This document shows positions 50,578-59,995 of a DNA stretch of 64,000 nucleotides, in pieces (the stretch's first letter is position 1; every line of letters starts with the position of its first letter). Made by a program: the position numbers and the translations under genes. Source of the stretch: Klenkia soli (GTDB taxonomy: Bacteria; Actinomycetota; Actinomycetes; Mycobacteriales; Geodermatophilaceae); NCBI RefSeq assembly GCF_900103975.1, contig NZ_FNIR01000017.1:1-64000 (forward strand). The letters are read 5' to 3'. The notes under the pieces are model-generated. The model made no database searches, was not told the origin of the DNA, and worked only from the letters and a program-made list of their open reading frames with translations.

Positions 50578-51267
50578 GTGACCCTGCTCGAGGACGCCGT
50601 CGGGGCCAACGTGGCGTGGTGCGCGCGGGTGTCCGGCGGCCCCGGCACCGAGCCCCACCCGGGGTGCTGGCTGGCACCGCCGGACCCTCCCCCGTTCTTC
50701 CCCGACCTGGTCACCCTCCGGCCGCTGGTGTCCGCCACGGACGTGGCCGCGGCACTGCGGGACCGTCCGGTCTGCTCGGTGAAGGACAGCTGGGCGGACG
50801 TCGACCTCACGTCGAGCGGGTTCCGGATGCTGCTCGAGGCGACGTGGATCGGCCGGGCGGCGGCAGGCGAGCCGGCGGCAGCACCCACCGGGTGGGGCAC
50901 CGTGACGACCCCCGCCGAGCTCGGGGCCTGGAGCGTCGCGGCGGGTCTGCCGGAGTCGCTGCCCGTCGCGCTGCTGGACGCACCGGAGGTCGCCGTCCTC
51001 GCCCGGCGCCGGGCCGGTCGGCTGGTGGCGGGGGCCACGGCGAACCGGTGGCGGGGCGCCGTGGGGCTGACGAACGTCGCCGGCGACGACCCCTGGGCCG
51101 ACCTGCTGGCGATGCACGCCGGCGCCGACGTGACCGGCTACGAGCACGGGGACGAGCTGGTGGCCGCGTGCGCGGCCGGCATGGTCCCGCTCGGGCCGCT
51201 GCGGATCTGGGTCAGGCAGAGCCCTTCGGACGGGCCCGCAGGTGCATCCGCTCCCCCTGCTTGCTGA
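50578..51267 (+). CDS. GNAT-like hypothetical protein
   Basis: 229 aa. The C-terminal half (RRRAGRLVAGATANRW, GAVGLTNVAGDD, AACAAGMVPLGPLRIWVR) is reminiscent of a degenerate GNAT acetyltransferase fold, ending in the 'improved position then conclude' pattern, but the acetyl-CoA loop is not convincing. The N-terminal half is unrecognised. The final ~19 codons run antisense to the end of the XRE regulator gene (56-bp overlap). GTG start. Confidence 0.6.
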   Translation: MTLLEDAVGANVAWCARVSGGPGTEPHPGCWLAPPDPPPFFPDLVTLRPLVSATDVAAALRDRPVCSVKDSWADVDLTSSGFRMLLEATWIGRAAAGEPAAAPTGWGTVTTPAELGAWSVAAGLPESLPVALLDAPEVAVLARRRAGRLVAGATANRWRGAVGLTNVAGDDPWADLLAMHAGADVTGYEHGDELVAACAAGMVPLGPLRIWVRQSPSDGPAGASAPPAC

Positions 51268-51814
51268 ACAGCGCCAGCAGCTCGACCGGGTGGCCGTCGG
51301 CGCTGCCGAACCAGTGCGGGGTGCGGGTGTCGAACTCCGCCGCCTCACCCCGCCCCAGCACCAGGTCGTGCTCGGCCAGCACGAGGCGCAGGCGACCGGC
51401 GAGCACGTAGAGCCAGTCGTAGCCCTCGTGGGTCTTCTGGTCGGGCTCACCCCGCTCGCCCCCGGCGGGCAGCAGCAGCTTGTAGGCCTGCAGCCCGCCG
51501 GGCTGGGTCGACAGCGGCCACATCGTCATGCCGTGCATCTGCACCGGCGTGGCCCGCACCCGCGGGTCGCCCACCGGCGGCGCGCCGACCAGCTCGTCCA
51601 GTGGCACCCCGTGGGCCCGCGCGATCGGCAGCAGCAGCTCCAGGGTCGGCTTGCGCCCGCCGGACTCCAGCCGCGACAGCGTGCTCACCGAGATCCCGGT
51701 GGTGGCCGACAGCGCGGTCAGCGTGAGGTCCCGCCGCTGGCGCAGCGCCCTCAGCCGGGGCCCCACCCCGGCGAGCACCGACGAGTCGGTCGACGTGTCG
51801 ACTCCTCGACTCAC
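51212..51814 (-). CDS. XRE family regulator with C-terminal cupin domain
   Basis: 200 aa. HTH_3 domain (residues ~15-75: LRALRQRRDLTLTALSATTG, then ISVSTLSRLESGGRKPTLE) followed by a cupin sensor (YDWLYVLAGRLRLVLAEHDL, VLGRGEAAEFDTRTPHWFG). This type of HTH-cupin protein usually represses by sensing a small metabolite. GTG 51814 overlaps the stop of the upstream GH13 gene as GTGA, so it is co-translated with an alpha-glucan enzyme, perhaps sensing its product. Confidence 0.88.
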   Translation of the reverse strand: MSRGVDTSTDSSVLAGVGPRLRALRQRRDLTLTALSATTGISVSTLSRLESGGRKPTLELLLPIARAHGVPLDELVGAPPVGDPRVRATPVQMHGMTMWPLSTQPGGLQAYKLLLPAGGERGEPDQKTHEGYDWLYVLAGRLRLVLAEHDLVLGRGEAAEFDTRTPHWFGSADGHPVELLALFSKQGERMHLRARPKGSA

Positions 51815-53490
51815 AGCAACCTCCGCGTCCCCGGTGCCACCACCCGCAACCAGCGGAACCCGTACCCCTCCAGCGGCACCTCGGCGCGGCCTCGCTCGTC
51901 CAGCGCCGTGGTGCCCTCCACCAGCAGGTCGGCCAGCAGGTGCTCGGCGCCGCACCCGTCGAGCGCCACCGGCACGACCACGGGCTCGGCCCCCAGGTTG
52001 TGCAGCGCGAGCAGCGCCCCGTCGTCCCACGAGCACAGGTGCGCCAGGACGGCGGTGTGCGGCTGGTCCAGCACCTCGAAGGACCCCCACCCGAGCTCGG
52101 GGCACTCCTTCCGGCGCGCGATCAGCAGCCGGAAGAACGTCAGCAGCGAGTCCGGGTCCTTGCGCTGGTCGGCGACGTTGACGAACTCCGGCCCGTAGCC
52201 ACCGGTGACCACGGGGCCGGGCAGCCTCGAGGCACGGGCCCGGGAGAAGCCGCCGTTGGTCCCCGACGTCCACTGCATGGGCGTGCGCACGGCGAGCCGG
52301 CTGCCCACCGACAGCTGCTCCCCCATGCCGATCTCCTCGCCGTAGAAGATCGTCGGGGTGCCGGGCAGCGAGAACAGCAGGCTGTAGACCAGCCGGATCC
52401 GTCGGGGGTCGCCGCCGAGCATCGGGGGCAGCCGGCGGATCAGGCCGCGGTCGTAGATCTGCATCTCGGGCTCGGGGCCGAAGGCGGCGAAGACCTCCTG
52501 CCGCTCGTCCTCGGTCAGCTTGTCCAGCGTCAGCTCGTCGTGGTTGCGCACGAACGTCGCCCACTGCGACTCCGGCGCCGTGGCCGGCCGACCGGTCAGC
52601 GCACGCGCCAGCGGACCGGCGTCGCCGCGGGCCAGCGACAGGTAGGTCGCCTGCATCCCGATGAAGTCGAACTGCATCGTCAGCTCGTCGCCGTCGGTGC
52701 CGCCGTAGAACTCCAGCTGCTCGTCGAAGGGCAGGTTGACCTCGCCGAGCAGGATCCCGCCGTTGGTCCGCCGGTCCAGGAACGCCCGGATGTCGCGCAG
52801 GTAGGCGTGCGGGTCGGGCAGGCGGTCGGCCTCGGCCGTCGAGGTGCCGGCGGTGTCCAGCAGGAACGGGACGGCGTCCATGCGGAAGCCGTCGATGCCC
52901 AGCTGGGTCCAGAACCCGACGATCTTGGCGATCTCGTCGCGGACCAGCGGGTTCGTGACGTTCAGGTCGGGCTGGGTCTTGTAGAACTGGTGCAGGTAGT
53001 ACTCGCCGGTCTTCTCGTCCAGCTCCCAGATCGAGTCCTCCTGGTCGGGGAACACGACCTGGTCGCTGGTGTCCGGCGGGGTGTCCGAGCGCCAGACGTA
53101 CCAGTCGCGGTACGGGTTGTCGGTGGACCTCCGCGACTCCTTGAACCACGGGTGCTGGTCGGAGGTGTGGTTGACCACCAGGTCGACGATCACCCGCAGC
53201 CCGCGGTCGTGCGCGGTGCGGATCAGCTCGACCACGTCGCCGTGGGTGCCCAGCCGCGGGTCGACGCCGTAGAAGTCGGTGATGTCGTACCCGTCGTCCC
53301 GCTCGGCGGTCGGGTAGAAGGGCATCAGCCACAGGCAGGTGACGCCCAGGTCGACCAGGTGGTCCAGCCGCTGCACCAGCCCGGGGAAGTCGCCGGTGCC
53401 GTCGTCGTCCCAGTCCATGTAGGTCTCGACGTCCAGGCAGTACAGGACGGCGTTCTTCCACCACAGGTCCGCGGTGTCGCTGACCCTCAC
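51811..53490 (-). CDS. GH13 alpha-amylase family enzyme (trehalose synthase/alpha-glucosidase-like)
   Basis: 559 aa (beta/alpha)8 enzyme. Region I DLVVNHTSDQHPWF, region II GIDGFRMDAVPF with the Asp nucleophile, acid/base Glu in ILLGEVNLPFD and region IV FVRNHDELTLDKLT are all present. The N-terminus WWKNAVLYCLDVETYMDWDD, then MPFYPTAERDDGYDI, is closest to TreS-type maltose-trehalose interconverting enzymes, but the fused maltokinase of some TreS proteins is missing. GTG 53490. Followed by the XRE-cupin gene. Confidence 0.85.
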   Translation of the reverse strand: MRVSDTADLWWKNAVLYCLDVETYMDWDDDGTGDFPGLVQRLDHLVDLGVTCLWLMPFYPTAERDDGYDITDFYGVDPRLGTHGDVVELIRTAHDRGLRVIVDLVVNHTSDQHPWFKESRRSTDNPYRDWYVWRSDTPPDTSDQVVFPDQEDSIWELDEKTGEYYLHQFYKTQPDLNVTNPLVRDEIAKIVGFWTQLGIDGFRMDAVPFLLDTAGTSTAEADRLPDPHAYLRDIRAFLDRRTNGGILLGEVNLPFDEQLEFYGGTDGDELTMQFDFIGMQATYLSLARGDAGPLARALTGRPATAPESQWATFVRNHDELTLDKLTEDERQEVFAAFGPEPEMQIYDRGLIRRLPPMLGGDPRRIRLVYSLLFSLPGTPTIFYGEEIGMGEQLSVGSRLAVRTPMQWTSGTNGGFSRARASRLPGPVVTGGYGPEFVNVADQRKDPDSLLTFFRLLIARRKECPELGWGSFEVLDQPHTAVLAHLCSWDDGALLALHNLGAEPVVVPVALDGCGAEHLLADLLVEGTTALDERGRAEVPLEGYGFRWLRVVAPGTRRLL

Positions 53491-53573
53491 GCGTGCAGGT
53501 CCGGGTCGGTCATGGCCTGTGTCTATCGGGTACCCGCCGCTCCGGCGACCTGGGTGTGCGGGAGGCTGCCCAC

Positions 53574-54053
53574 GTGCCCGGCTACCTCCCCCTCCGCGGC
53601 TGGACCAGCACGCCCGCGCCGGGCGAGCCCGGCTGGCTCGACGTCACCGACGGCGCCGGCGTGCAGCGCGCCCGGGTCTCCGGCCTGCGCCGCCGACGGA
53701 CGACGGCCGCGGCGCGGCAGACCCTGACCGTGCACCTGCCCGACGGGTCGACCACGCCGCTGCGCAACGGCACCCGCTGGTGGGGCACCCGCCGGGCCCG
53801 CACCCGGGGTCTGCTCACCCTGGGCGGGGTCTCCTACGTGCTGCAGCACCGCACCGGGCGGCGGGCCCGGGTGCTGCGGGACGGCGCCTGGCTGTCCACG
53901 CTGCTGCGGTCGGCGCCCGGCCCGGCGATCGAGGTGCGTGCGCCGCACACCCCCGACGACGAGCTGGCCACCGCGTTGTTCGCCCACGTCCTGCGCCCCG
54001 GCCGGGCCAGCGTGCTGGGCGGGGTCGCCGAGGTCCTGGCGTCCGGCCCCTGA
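53574..54053 (+). CDS. Hypothetical protein, Arg-rich, DNA-helicase neighbour
   Basis: 159 aa without recognisable domain. VPGYLPLRGWTSTPAPGEPG starts a beta-rich, Arg-rich sequence with VHLPDGSTTPLRNGTRWWG and GGVSYVLQHRTGRRARVLRD. No signal peptide. GTG 53574 has GGGAGG upstream. It precedes HrpB by 27 bp and is probably co-transcribed. An upstream in-frame start (53493) would overlap the GH13 promoter. Confidence 0.6.
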   Translation: MPGYLPLRGWTSTPAPGEPGWLDVTDGAGVQRARVSGLRRRRTTAAARQTLTVHLPDGSTTPLRNGTRWWGTRRARTRGLLTLGGVSYVLQHRTGRRARVLRDGAWLSTLLRSAPGPAIEVRAPHTPDDELATALFAHVLRPGRASVLGGVAEVLASGP

Positions 54054-54080
54054 CGCACCCGGCCCTGGCAGACTGGGTGC

Positions 54081-56519
54081 GTGCTGCCCGCCGACGTCGA
54101 CCTGCCCGTGCGCGCGGTGCTGCCCGAGCTGCTGGCCGCCCTGGCCGACCACGGCAGCGCCGTGCTGGTCGCTCCCCCGGGCACCGGGAAGACCACGCTG
54201 GTGCCGCTGGCCCTCGCCGCGACCGGCACCGTGCTGGTCGCCGAGCCGCGCCGGGTGGCCGCCCGAGCCGCGGCCCGGCGGATGGCATCGCTGCTCGGCG
54301 AGCCGGTCGGGCAGCGGGTCGGGTTCAGCGTGCGCGGGGAGTCCCGGCGCTCGGCGGCCACCCGGGTCGAGGTGGTGACGACGGGGTTGCTGCTGCGCCG
54401 GCTGCAGGCCGACCCGGAGCTGCCCGGCGTCGACGCCGTGGTGCTCGACGAGGTGCACGAGCGGCAGACCGACACCGACCTGGCCCTGGCGTTCGCCCTC
54501 GACGTCCGGGCCACCCTGCGGCCCGAGCTGCAGCTGCTGGCGATGTCCGCGACCGCCCAGGCCGACCGGCTGGCCGCCCTGCTCGGCGGGGCCCCCGTGG
54601 TCGAGGCCACCGGGGCGCTGTTCGACGTCGGGGTCCTGTGGTGCCCGCCGACCCCGCCCGTGCAGCCACCCCTGGGCACCCGGGTCGACCCCCGGCTGCT
54701 GGACGCCGTCGCCGACACCGTGCGGCGGGCGCTGGCCGAGACCGCCCACGACGTGCTGGTGTTCCTGCCAGGCGCGGCGGAGATCGGCGGGGTGCAGCGC
54801 CGGCTGGGCGGGCTGGACGTCGACGTCCGTCCGCTGCACGGCCGGCTGCCCGCGGCCGAGCAGGACGCCGCTCTCACCCCCGGCCCGCGGCGGCGGGTGG
54901 TGCTGGCCACCGACGTCGCCGAGTCCAGCCTGACCGTGCCCGGTGTCCGGGTGGTCGTCGACGCCGGCCTGGCCCGCACCCCGCGGGTCGACCTGTCCCG
55001 CGGGCTGGGCGCCCTGGTCACCGTGCCGGCCTCCCAGGCCGCGGCCACCCAGCGGGCCGGCCGGGCCGGGCGCGAGGGCCCGGGCCGGGTCTACCGGTTG
55101 TGGTCCGAGGCCGAGCATGCCCGCCGGCCGGCTGCCCCCGAGCCGGAGATGGCCACCGCCGACCTCACCCAGGTCGCCCTCGAGCTGGCCTCCTGGGGCG
55201 CGCGGGGCGGGGTCGGGCTGGCACTGCTGGACCCGCCGCCCGCGGCCGCGATGACCGTCGCCGGGCAGACCCTGCGCACCCTGGGGGCCGTCGACGAGCA
55301 CGGGCGGGTCACCGACCGCGGCCGCCGGCTGTCCTCCGTGGGAGCCCACCCCCGCCTGGCCCGCGCGCTGCTCGACGGCGCCCCCCTGGTCGGCCGCCGG
55401 CGGGCCGCCGAGGTGGTCGCGCTGCTCTCGACCGACAGCAGCCCGCGCTCGGACGACCTGGTCGCCGCCCTCCGCGAGGCCCGGCAGGGGCACGGGCCCT
55501 GGCGCGACGAGGTCGCCCGGCTCGAGCGCGCCGTCCCCGACTCCCGCCGCACCGACGTCCCCGACGACACCGCCGCCGGGCTCGTCACGGCGCTGGCGCA
55601 CCCGGAGTGGCTGGCCCGGCGCCGGCCGCGCACCGAGCGCACCTACCTGCTGGCGGCCGGCACCGGCGCCGAGCTCCCCCCGGGCACCGCGCTGGCCGGC
55701 GCCGGGTGGATCGCGGTCGCCGCCGCCGACCGGGCCCCGGGCCGCCGCGACGCCCGGGTGCGGCTGGCCGTCGCCGTGGACCAGGCGACCGCCCTCGAGA
55801 TCGGCGAGCACACCGACGGCCCGGAGGTCGTCTGGCGGGACGGCGACGTGCGGGCCGCCCGGGTCGAGCGGCTCGGCGCGATCGTGCTGACCGAGCGGCC
55901 GTTGCCGGACCCCGACCCCGACCTGGTCGCCGCCGCGGTGGCCGAGGGACTGCGCGCCGAGGGCCTCGCGCTGCTGCGGTGGAGCCCGGCCGCCACGTCG
56001 CTGCGCGAGCGGCTGGCCGCCGCCCACGCGGGGCTCGGCGAGCCCTGGCCCGCGGTGGACGACGCAGCGCTGCGCTCCGCCCTCGGCGCCACCCCGCAGG
56101 TGCGTGCCGCCCGCAGCCGCGCCGACCTGCGCCGGCTGGACGTCGTCGCCGCGCTGCGGGCCCTGGTGCCGTGGCAGGTCGCCGGCACGCTCGAGGACGT
56201 CGTCCCCGAGAAGGTGGTGGTGCCCGGCGGCACCGGCCACCGGGTCGACTACGCCAACCCGGAGAGCCCGACGGCGTCGATGCGGGTGCAGGAGGCGTTC
56301 GGCTGGGCCGACACCCCGGTGGTCGCCGGTCGCCCGCTGCGGCTGGAGCTGCTGTCGCCGGCCCGCCGCGTCGTGGCCACCACGGGTGACCTGGGTGGGT
56401 TCTGGACCACCGGCTACCCCGCGGTGCGCAGCGAGCTCAAGGGGCGGTACCCCAAGCACCCCTGGCCCGAGGACCCGGCCCGGGCCGTGCCCACCCGCCG
56501 GGCCAGGCCCCGGCCCTGA
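54081..56519 (+). CDS. hrpB: ATP-dependent helicase HrpB
   Basis: 812 aa DEAH-type helicase. Motif I VAPPGTGKTTLV, II VVLDEVHERQTDTDLALAFA (DEVH), III AMSATAQAD, then helicase-C (ATDVAESSLTVPGVRVVVDA) and QRAGRAGREGPGRVYRL. The HrpB C-terminal domain ends with VDYANPESPTASMRVQEAFG and LKGRYPKHPWPEDP, diagnostic for this family. GTG start. RNA or DNA remodelling; bacterial role poorly defined. Confidence 0.95.
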   Translation: MLPADVDLPVRAVLPELLAALADHGSAVLVAPPGTGKTTLVPLALAATGTVLVAEPRRVAARAAARRMASLLGEPVGQRVGFSVRGESRRSAATRVEVVTTGLLLRRLQADPELPGVDAVVLDEVHERQTDTDLALAFALDVRATLRPELQLLAMSATAQADRLAALLGGAPVVEATGALFDVGVLWCPPTPPVQPPLGTRVDPRLLDAVADTVRRALAETAHDVLVFLPGAAEIGGVQRRLGGLDVDVRPLHGRLPAAEQDAALTPGPRRRVVLATDVAESSLTVPGVRVVVDAGLARTPRVDLSRGLGALVTVPASQAAATQRAGRAGREGPGRVYRLWSEAEHARRPAAPEPEMATADLTQVALELASWGARGGVGLALLDPPPAAAMTVAGQTLRTLGAVDEHGRVTDRGRRLSSVGAHPRLARALLDGAPLVGRRRAAEVVALLSTDSSPRSDDLVAALREARQGHGPWRDEVARLERAVPDSRRTDVPDDTAAGLVTALAHPEWLARRRPRTERTYLLAAGTGAELPPGTALAGAGWIAVAAADRAPGRRDARVRLAVAVDQATALEIGEHTDGPEVVWRDGDVRAARVERLGAIVLTERPLPDPDPDLVAAAVAEGLRAEGLALLRWSPAATSLRERLAAAHAGLGEPWPAVDDAALRSALGATPQVRAARSRADLRRLDVVAALRALVPWQVAGTLEDVVPEKVVVPGGTGHRVDYANPESPTASMRVQEAFGWADTPVVAGRPLRLELLSPARRVVATTGDLGGFWTTGYPAVRSELKGRYPKHPWPEDPARAVPTRRARPRP

Positions 56520-56550
56520 GTGACACCGGTCCTACGAGGATGATCGCCGC

Positions 56551-57390
56551 GTGCAGAGACGACACGTGGACGCCGACATCTCCCGCTCCTGGCTGCTGGT
56601 CAACGGCGCCCGCGACCACGCGGAGTTCGACGAGAAGCTGGCCTCGCGGGCCGACCAGGTCATCCTCGACATCGAGGACGCCGTCGACCCCAAGGCGAAG
56701 CCGCAGGCACGCGCCTCGGTCGTGGAGTACCTCTCCGCCGAGCGCGACCGCCCGGCGTGGGTGCGCATCAACGACCACTCGACCCCGTTCTGGGCCGACG
56801 ACGTCACCGCCCTGGCCGGCCTGCCGGGCCTGGCCGGCGTGATGCTGGCCAAGACCGAGGCCGCCGAGCACGTCACCGAGACCTACGACCGCCTCGGCGG
56901 GTCCACCCGGGTGCTGGCGCTGGTCGAGTCCGCGCTGGGCATCGAGGAGGCCGTGCGCATCGCCTCGGCCCGCGGTGCGTTCCGGCTGGCCTTCGGGTCC
57001 GGCGACTACCGCCGCGACACCGGCACCGCCGCCGACGACCTCGCCATGGCCTACCCGCGCTCCCGCCTGGTCGTGGGCAGCCGCATCGGCGGGCTGCCCG
57101 GCCCGATCGACGGCCCGACCGTCGGCTCCAGCCACGGCGTGCTGCGCGAGGCCACCGGCGTCACCGTGTCCCTCGGGCTGACCGGCAAGCTCTGCCTGGA
57201 CGTCGAGCAGCTGCCGGTCATCAACGAGGTCATCAGCCCCACGCCCTCCGACGTCGCGTGGGCCACCGACTTCCTGGCCGACTTCGACGCCCGCGGCCAG
57301 GTCATCCGCGACGGCAGCGACCTGCCCCGCCTGGGCCGGGCCCGCAAGATCACCACGCTGGCCACAGCGCTGGGCATCCAGCCCGCCTGA
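56551..57390 (+). CDS. CitE-like HpcH/HpaI aldolase/citrate lyase family protein
   Basis: 279 aa TIM barrel. RSWLLVNGARDHAEFDEKLA at the start, DQVILDIEDAVDPKAK (Glu/Asp metal ligands), VRINDHSTPFW, and LALVESALGIEEAVRIA (second metal Glu) are the CitE/malyl-CoA lyase pattern. Probably cleaves or forms a beta-hydroxyacyl-CoA; substrate unknown. GTG start 31 bp after hrpB. Confidence 0.88.
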   Translation: MQRRHVDADISRSWLLVNGARDHAEFDEKLASRADQVILDIEDAVDPKAKPQARASVVEYLSAERDRPAWVRINDHSTPFWADDVTALAGLPGLAGVMLAKTEAAEHVTETYDRLGGSTRVLALVESALGIEEAVRIASARGAFRLAFGSGDYRRDTGTAADDLAMAYPRSRLVVGSRIGGLPGPIDGPTVGSSHGVLREATGVTVSLGLTGKLCLDVEQLPVINEVISPTPSDVAWATDFLADFDARGQVIRDGSDLPRLGRARKITTLATALGIQPA

Positions 57391-57405
57391 GACGGGTCCC
57401 GCAGC

Positions 57406-58077
57406 TCAGCGCAGCAGCTCCAGCACCGCGGCGGGGTCGGTGGCGACGTCGGTGTGCAGGCCGGCGCCGTCGCCGACCACCCGCCAGCCCCGCCGGCCGG
57501 CCTCCTCGGCGTCGGCGTCGTAGGCCCGCGAGAGGTGCACGAAGGTGACGTCGTCGTGCGGCCACACCTCGGGCACCGGCACCGGCTCGTCGTAGAGGTC
57601 CAGCGGCAGGGACGGCGCCTCGGCGGTGATCTCGGCCCGCAGCGCGTCGTCGGGCACCAGGTCGGCCATCGCGTCGGGCCCCCACCAGGTCGGCCACGGC
57701 GCGATCCGGCCGTCCCGGGCGAGCGCCGCGACCGCCGTCCGCAGCCCGACCGACGGGAGCGTCACCCCGGTGGCGGCCGGCACGACCGCGTCCACCCACA
57801 CCACACGCGACGCCCCCACCGCGGCCGCCACCTGCGGCAGGACGACGCCCGCACCGGAGTACCCCAGGACGGCGTCGACCGGCGCCGCGCCGTCGAACGC
57901 CGAGCAGTACCCGTGGGCCTCCGCGGTGTAGGCCGACCACCACCCCGGCCCGGTCTCGACGGTGTGCCGCAGGTCCGGGACGGCGACCTGGTCGCCCCGG
58001 GCCCGCAGGGCGCGGGCCAGCGGGCGCAGGACCGCCGCGCTGAGCAGCGGCGGGTGGCACAGCAACCAGCTCGTCAT
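57406..58077 (-). CDS. Alpha/beta-fold hydrolase
   Basis: 223 aa. TSWLLCHPPLLSAAVLRPLA opens the fold. The nucleophile elbow is GYSGAG, a catalytic His is probably in GAGLHTDVATDP, and the family is small and without lid extension. The product is unassigned. ATG at 58077 chosen; ATG at 58086 is also in frame. It diverges from malQ with a 70-bp spacer, so a joint regulator is possible. Confidence 0.75.
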   Translation of the reverse strand: MTSWLLCHPPLLSAAVLRPLARALRARGDQVAVPDLRHTVETGPGWWSAYTAEAHGYCSAFDGAAPVDAVLGYSGAGVVLPQVAAAVGASRVVWVDAVVPAATGVTLPSVGLRTAVAALARDGRIAPWPTWWGPDAMADLVPDDALRAEITAEAPSLPLDLYDEPVPVPEVWPHDDVTFVHLSRAYDADAEEAGRRGWRVVGDGAGLHTDVATDPAAVLELLR

Positions 58078-58147
58078 GCCCGTCATCACACCCCGGGGAC
58101 GGGCCCGCCGCGCGGCGCAGCCGACCGGCAGCCCCGAGGATGGGGTG

Positions 58148-59995
58148 GTGACCCGCGAACCGGCAGCACCCGTCACCGACCGCTGGGGCATCGACGCCAC
58201 CTGGCTCGACGCCCTCGACACCGAGCACACCGTCGAGCAGGCCACGATCGACCGGTTGCGCGAGGTCGTCGGCGAACCGCCGGCCGACCTGGACGAGACC
58301 GCCCCGATCGTCGCGATGCCCGGTGACGCCCTCGAGGTCGACCGCGCGCTGGTGGTGTGCGAGGACGGCACCAGCCTGGACGTCGACGGCGAACTGCCCG
58401 AGGACACCCCGCTGGGCTACCACCGACTGCGCACCCCCGACGGCCGCGACCGGCTGCTGGTGGTGCACCCCGGCCGCTGCTGGCTGCCCGCCGAGCGCAG
58501 CTGGGGCTGGGCGGTGCAGCTCTACGCCGCCCGCGGCACCGGGTCGGCCGGGATCGGCGACCTGGCCGACCTGCGCACGGTCCGCGAGCTGGCCGAGTCC
58601 CAGGGCGCGGGGTTCGTGCTGGTCAACCCGCTGCACGCGGTCGGCCCCGGCCCCGAGCAGGAGGACAGCCCGTACCTGCCGGCCACCCGCCGCTTCCGCA
58701 ACCCGGTCTACCTGCGGCTCGACGACGTCCCGGGCGTGCAGCTCACCGATGCCGACCGGGCCCGGGTGGCCGAGCTCAACGGGGCCGAGCTGGTCGACCG
58801 GGACGCGATCTGGGTGCTCAAGCGCGCCGTCCTGCAGCGCACGTTCGACGCCGACCCGCACCCCGAGGGGTTCCGCGACTGGTGGTGGCACTCCGGGCAG
58901 CAGCTGCAGGACTGGGCGAACTGGTCCGCGATCGCCGACGAGCACGGCGCGAACTGGTCCGACTGGCCGGCCGACCTGCGCGACCCGCGCTCCGACGCCG
59001 TCCGCACCTGGTCGCACGAGCACGAGCCGCAGGTGGCCTTCCACGCCTGGCTGCAATGGCTGCTGGACCAGCAGCTGGCCGCCGCCACCGGTGACCTGAC
59101 CGTCATCCAGGACCTCCCGATCGGCGTCTCCGGCGGCGGCGCCGACGCGTGGGCCTGGCAGGACGTGCTGGCCCAGGGCGGGGTCAGCGTGGGCGCTCCC
59201 CCGGACGCCTTCAACGCCGCGGGGCAGGACTGGGGCTCGCCGCCGCTGGTGCCCTGGCGGCTGCGCGCGGCGGACTACGCGCCGTTCGTCGAGTCCATCC
59301 GGGCCACGATGGCCGGCGCCGGCGGTCTGCGCATCGACCACGTGATGGGGCTGTTCCGGCTGTGGTGGGTCCCCGGCGGCGACCCGACGAAGGGTGCCTA
59401 CGTGCGCTACCCGGCGGAGGACCTGCTGGGCATCGTCGCGCTGGAGAGCCACCGCGCGCAGGCGGTCGTGGTCGGCGAGGACCTCGGCACGGTCGAGGAC
59501 GGCGTCCGCGAGGCCATGGCCGAGCACGGCGTGCTGTCCTACCGCCTGCTGTGGTTCGAGGACGACGCCCCCGCCGACTGGCCGGCCGCCTCGATGGGTG
59601 CGATCACCACGCACGACCTGCCGACCGTGGCAGGCCTGTGGACCGGCTCCGACGTCGCCGAGCAGGTCGAGCTGGGCACCGGCGAGCAGCCGCAGCTGGC
59701 TCAGGACCGCCAGCAGCTGCTGGCGCACCTGACCGGCCACCCCGACGGCCCCACGAAGCGGATGGGCGTGCCGAAGGCGGTCGAGCGGGCGCACCGGCTG
59801 CTCGCCACCGCCCCCTGCACGCTGCTGTCGGCGACGCTCGACGACGCCCTCGGCGTCGAGCGCCGGCCGAACGTGCCCGGTGCGATGCAGCGGCCCAACT
59901 GGTGCCTGCCGCTACCCGTACCGGTCGACCAGCTGGCCGGGCACGCCGGGGTGCGGTCGGTCGCCCGCGCGCTCGGGGGACGGGCTCAGGCGTAG
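58148..59995 (+). CDS. malQ: 4-alpha-glucanotransferase (amylomaltase)
   Basis: 615 aa GH77. Key segments: GIGDLADLRTVRELAESQGA, LVNPLHAVGPGPEQEDSPYL, the nucleophile region GGLRIDHVMGLFRLWWVPGG, acid/base VVVGEDLGTVEDGVREAM, and TTHDLPTVAGLWTGSD. A ~120-residue N-terminal extension is usual in actinobacteria. It disproportionates maltodextrins in the cytoplasm. GTG 58148 has GAGGA upstream. Its 3' end overlaps the converging gene by 10 bp. Confidence 0.95.
   Translation: MTREPAAPVTDRWGIDATWLDALDTEHTVEQATIDRLREVVGEPPADLDETAPIVAMPGDALEVDRALVVCEDGTSLDVDGELPEDTPLGYHRLRTPDGRDRLLVVHPGRCWLPAERSWGWAVQLYAARGTGSAGIGDLADLRTVRELAESQGAGFVLVNPLHAVGPGPEQEDSPYLPATRRFRNPVYLRLDDVPGVQLTDADRARVAELNGAELVDRDAIWVLKRAVLQRTFDADPHPEGFRDWWWHSGQQLQDWANWSAIADEHGANWSDWPADLRDPRSDAVRTWSHEHEPQVAFHAWLQWLLDQQLAAATGDLTVIQDLPIGVSGGGADAWAWQDVLAQGGVSVGAPPDAFNAAGQDWGSPPLVPWRLRAADYAPFVESIRATMAGAGGLRIDHVMGLFRLWWVPGGDPTKGAYVRYPAEDLLGIVALESHRAQAVVVGEDLGTVEDGVREAMAEHGVLSYRLLWFEDDAPADWPAASMGAITTHDLPTVAGLWTGSDVAEQVELGTGEQPQLAQDRQQLLAHLTGHPDGPTKRMGVPKAVERAHRLLATAPCTLLSATLDDALGVERRPNVPGAMQRPNWCLPLPVPVDQLAGHAGVRSVARALGGRAQA

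Noticed and set aside
53523-56459. 978-codon minus-strand ORF antisense to hrpB
   Set aside because: Low-complexity shadow; hrpB on the opposite strand has all helicase motifs.
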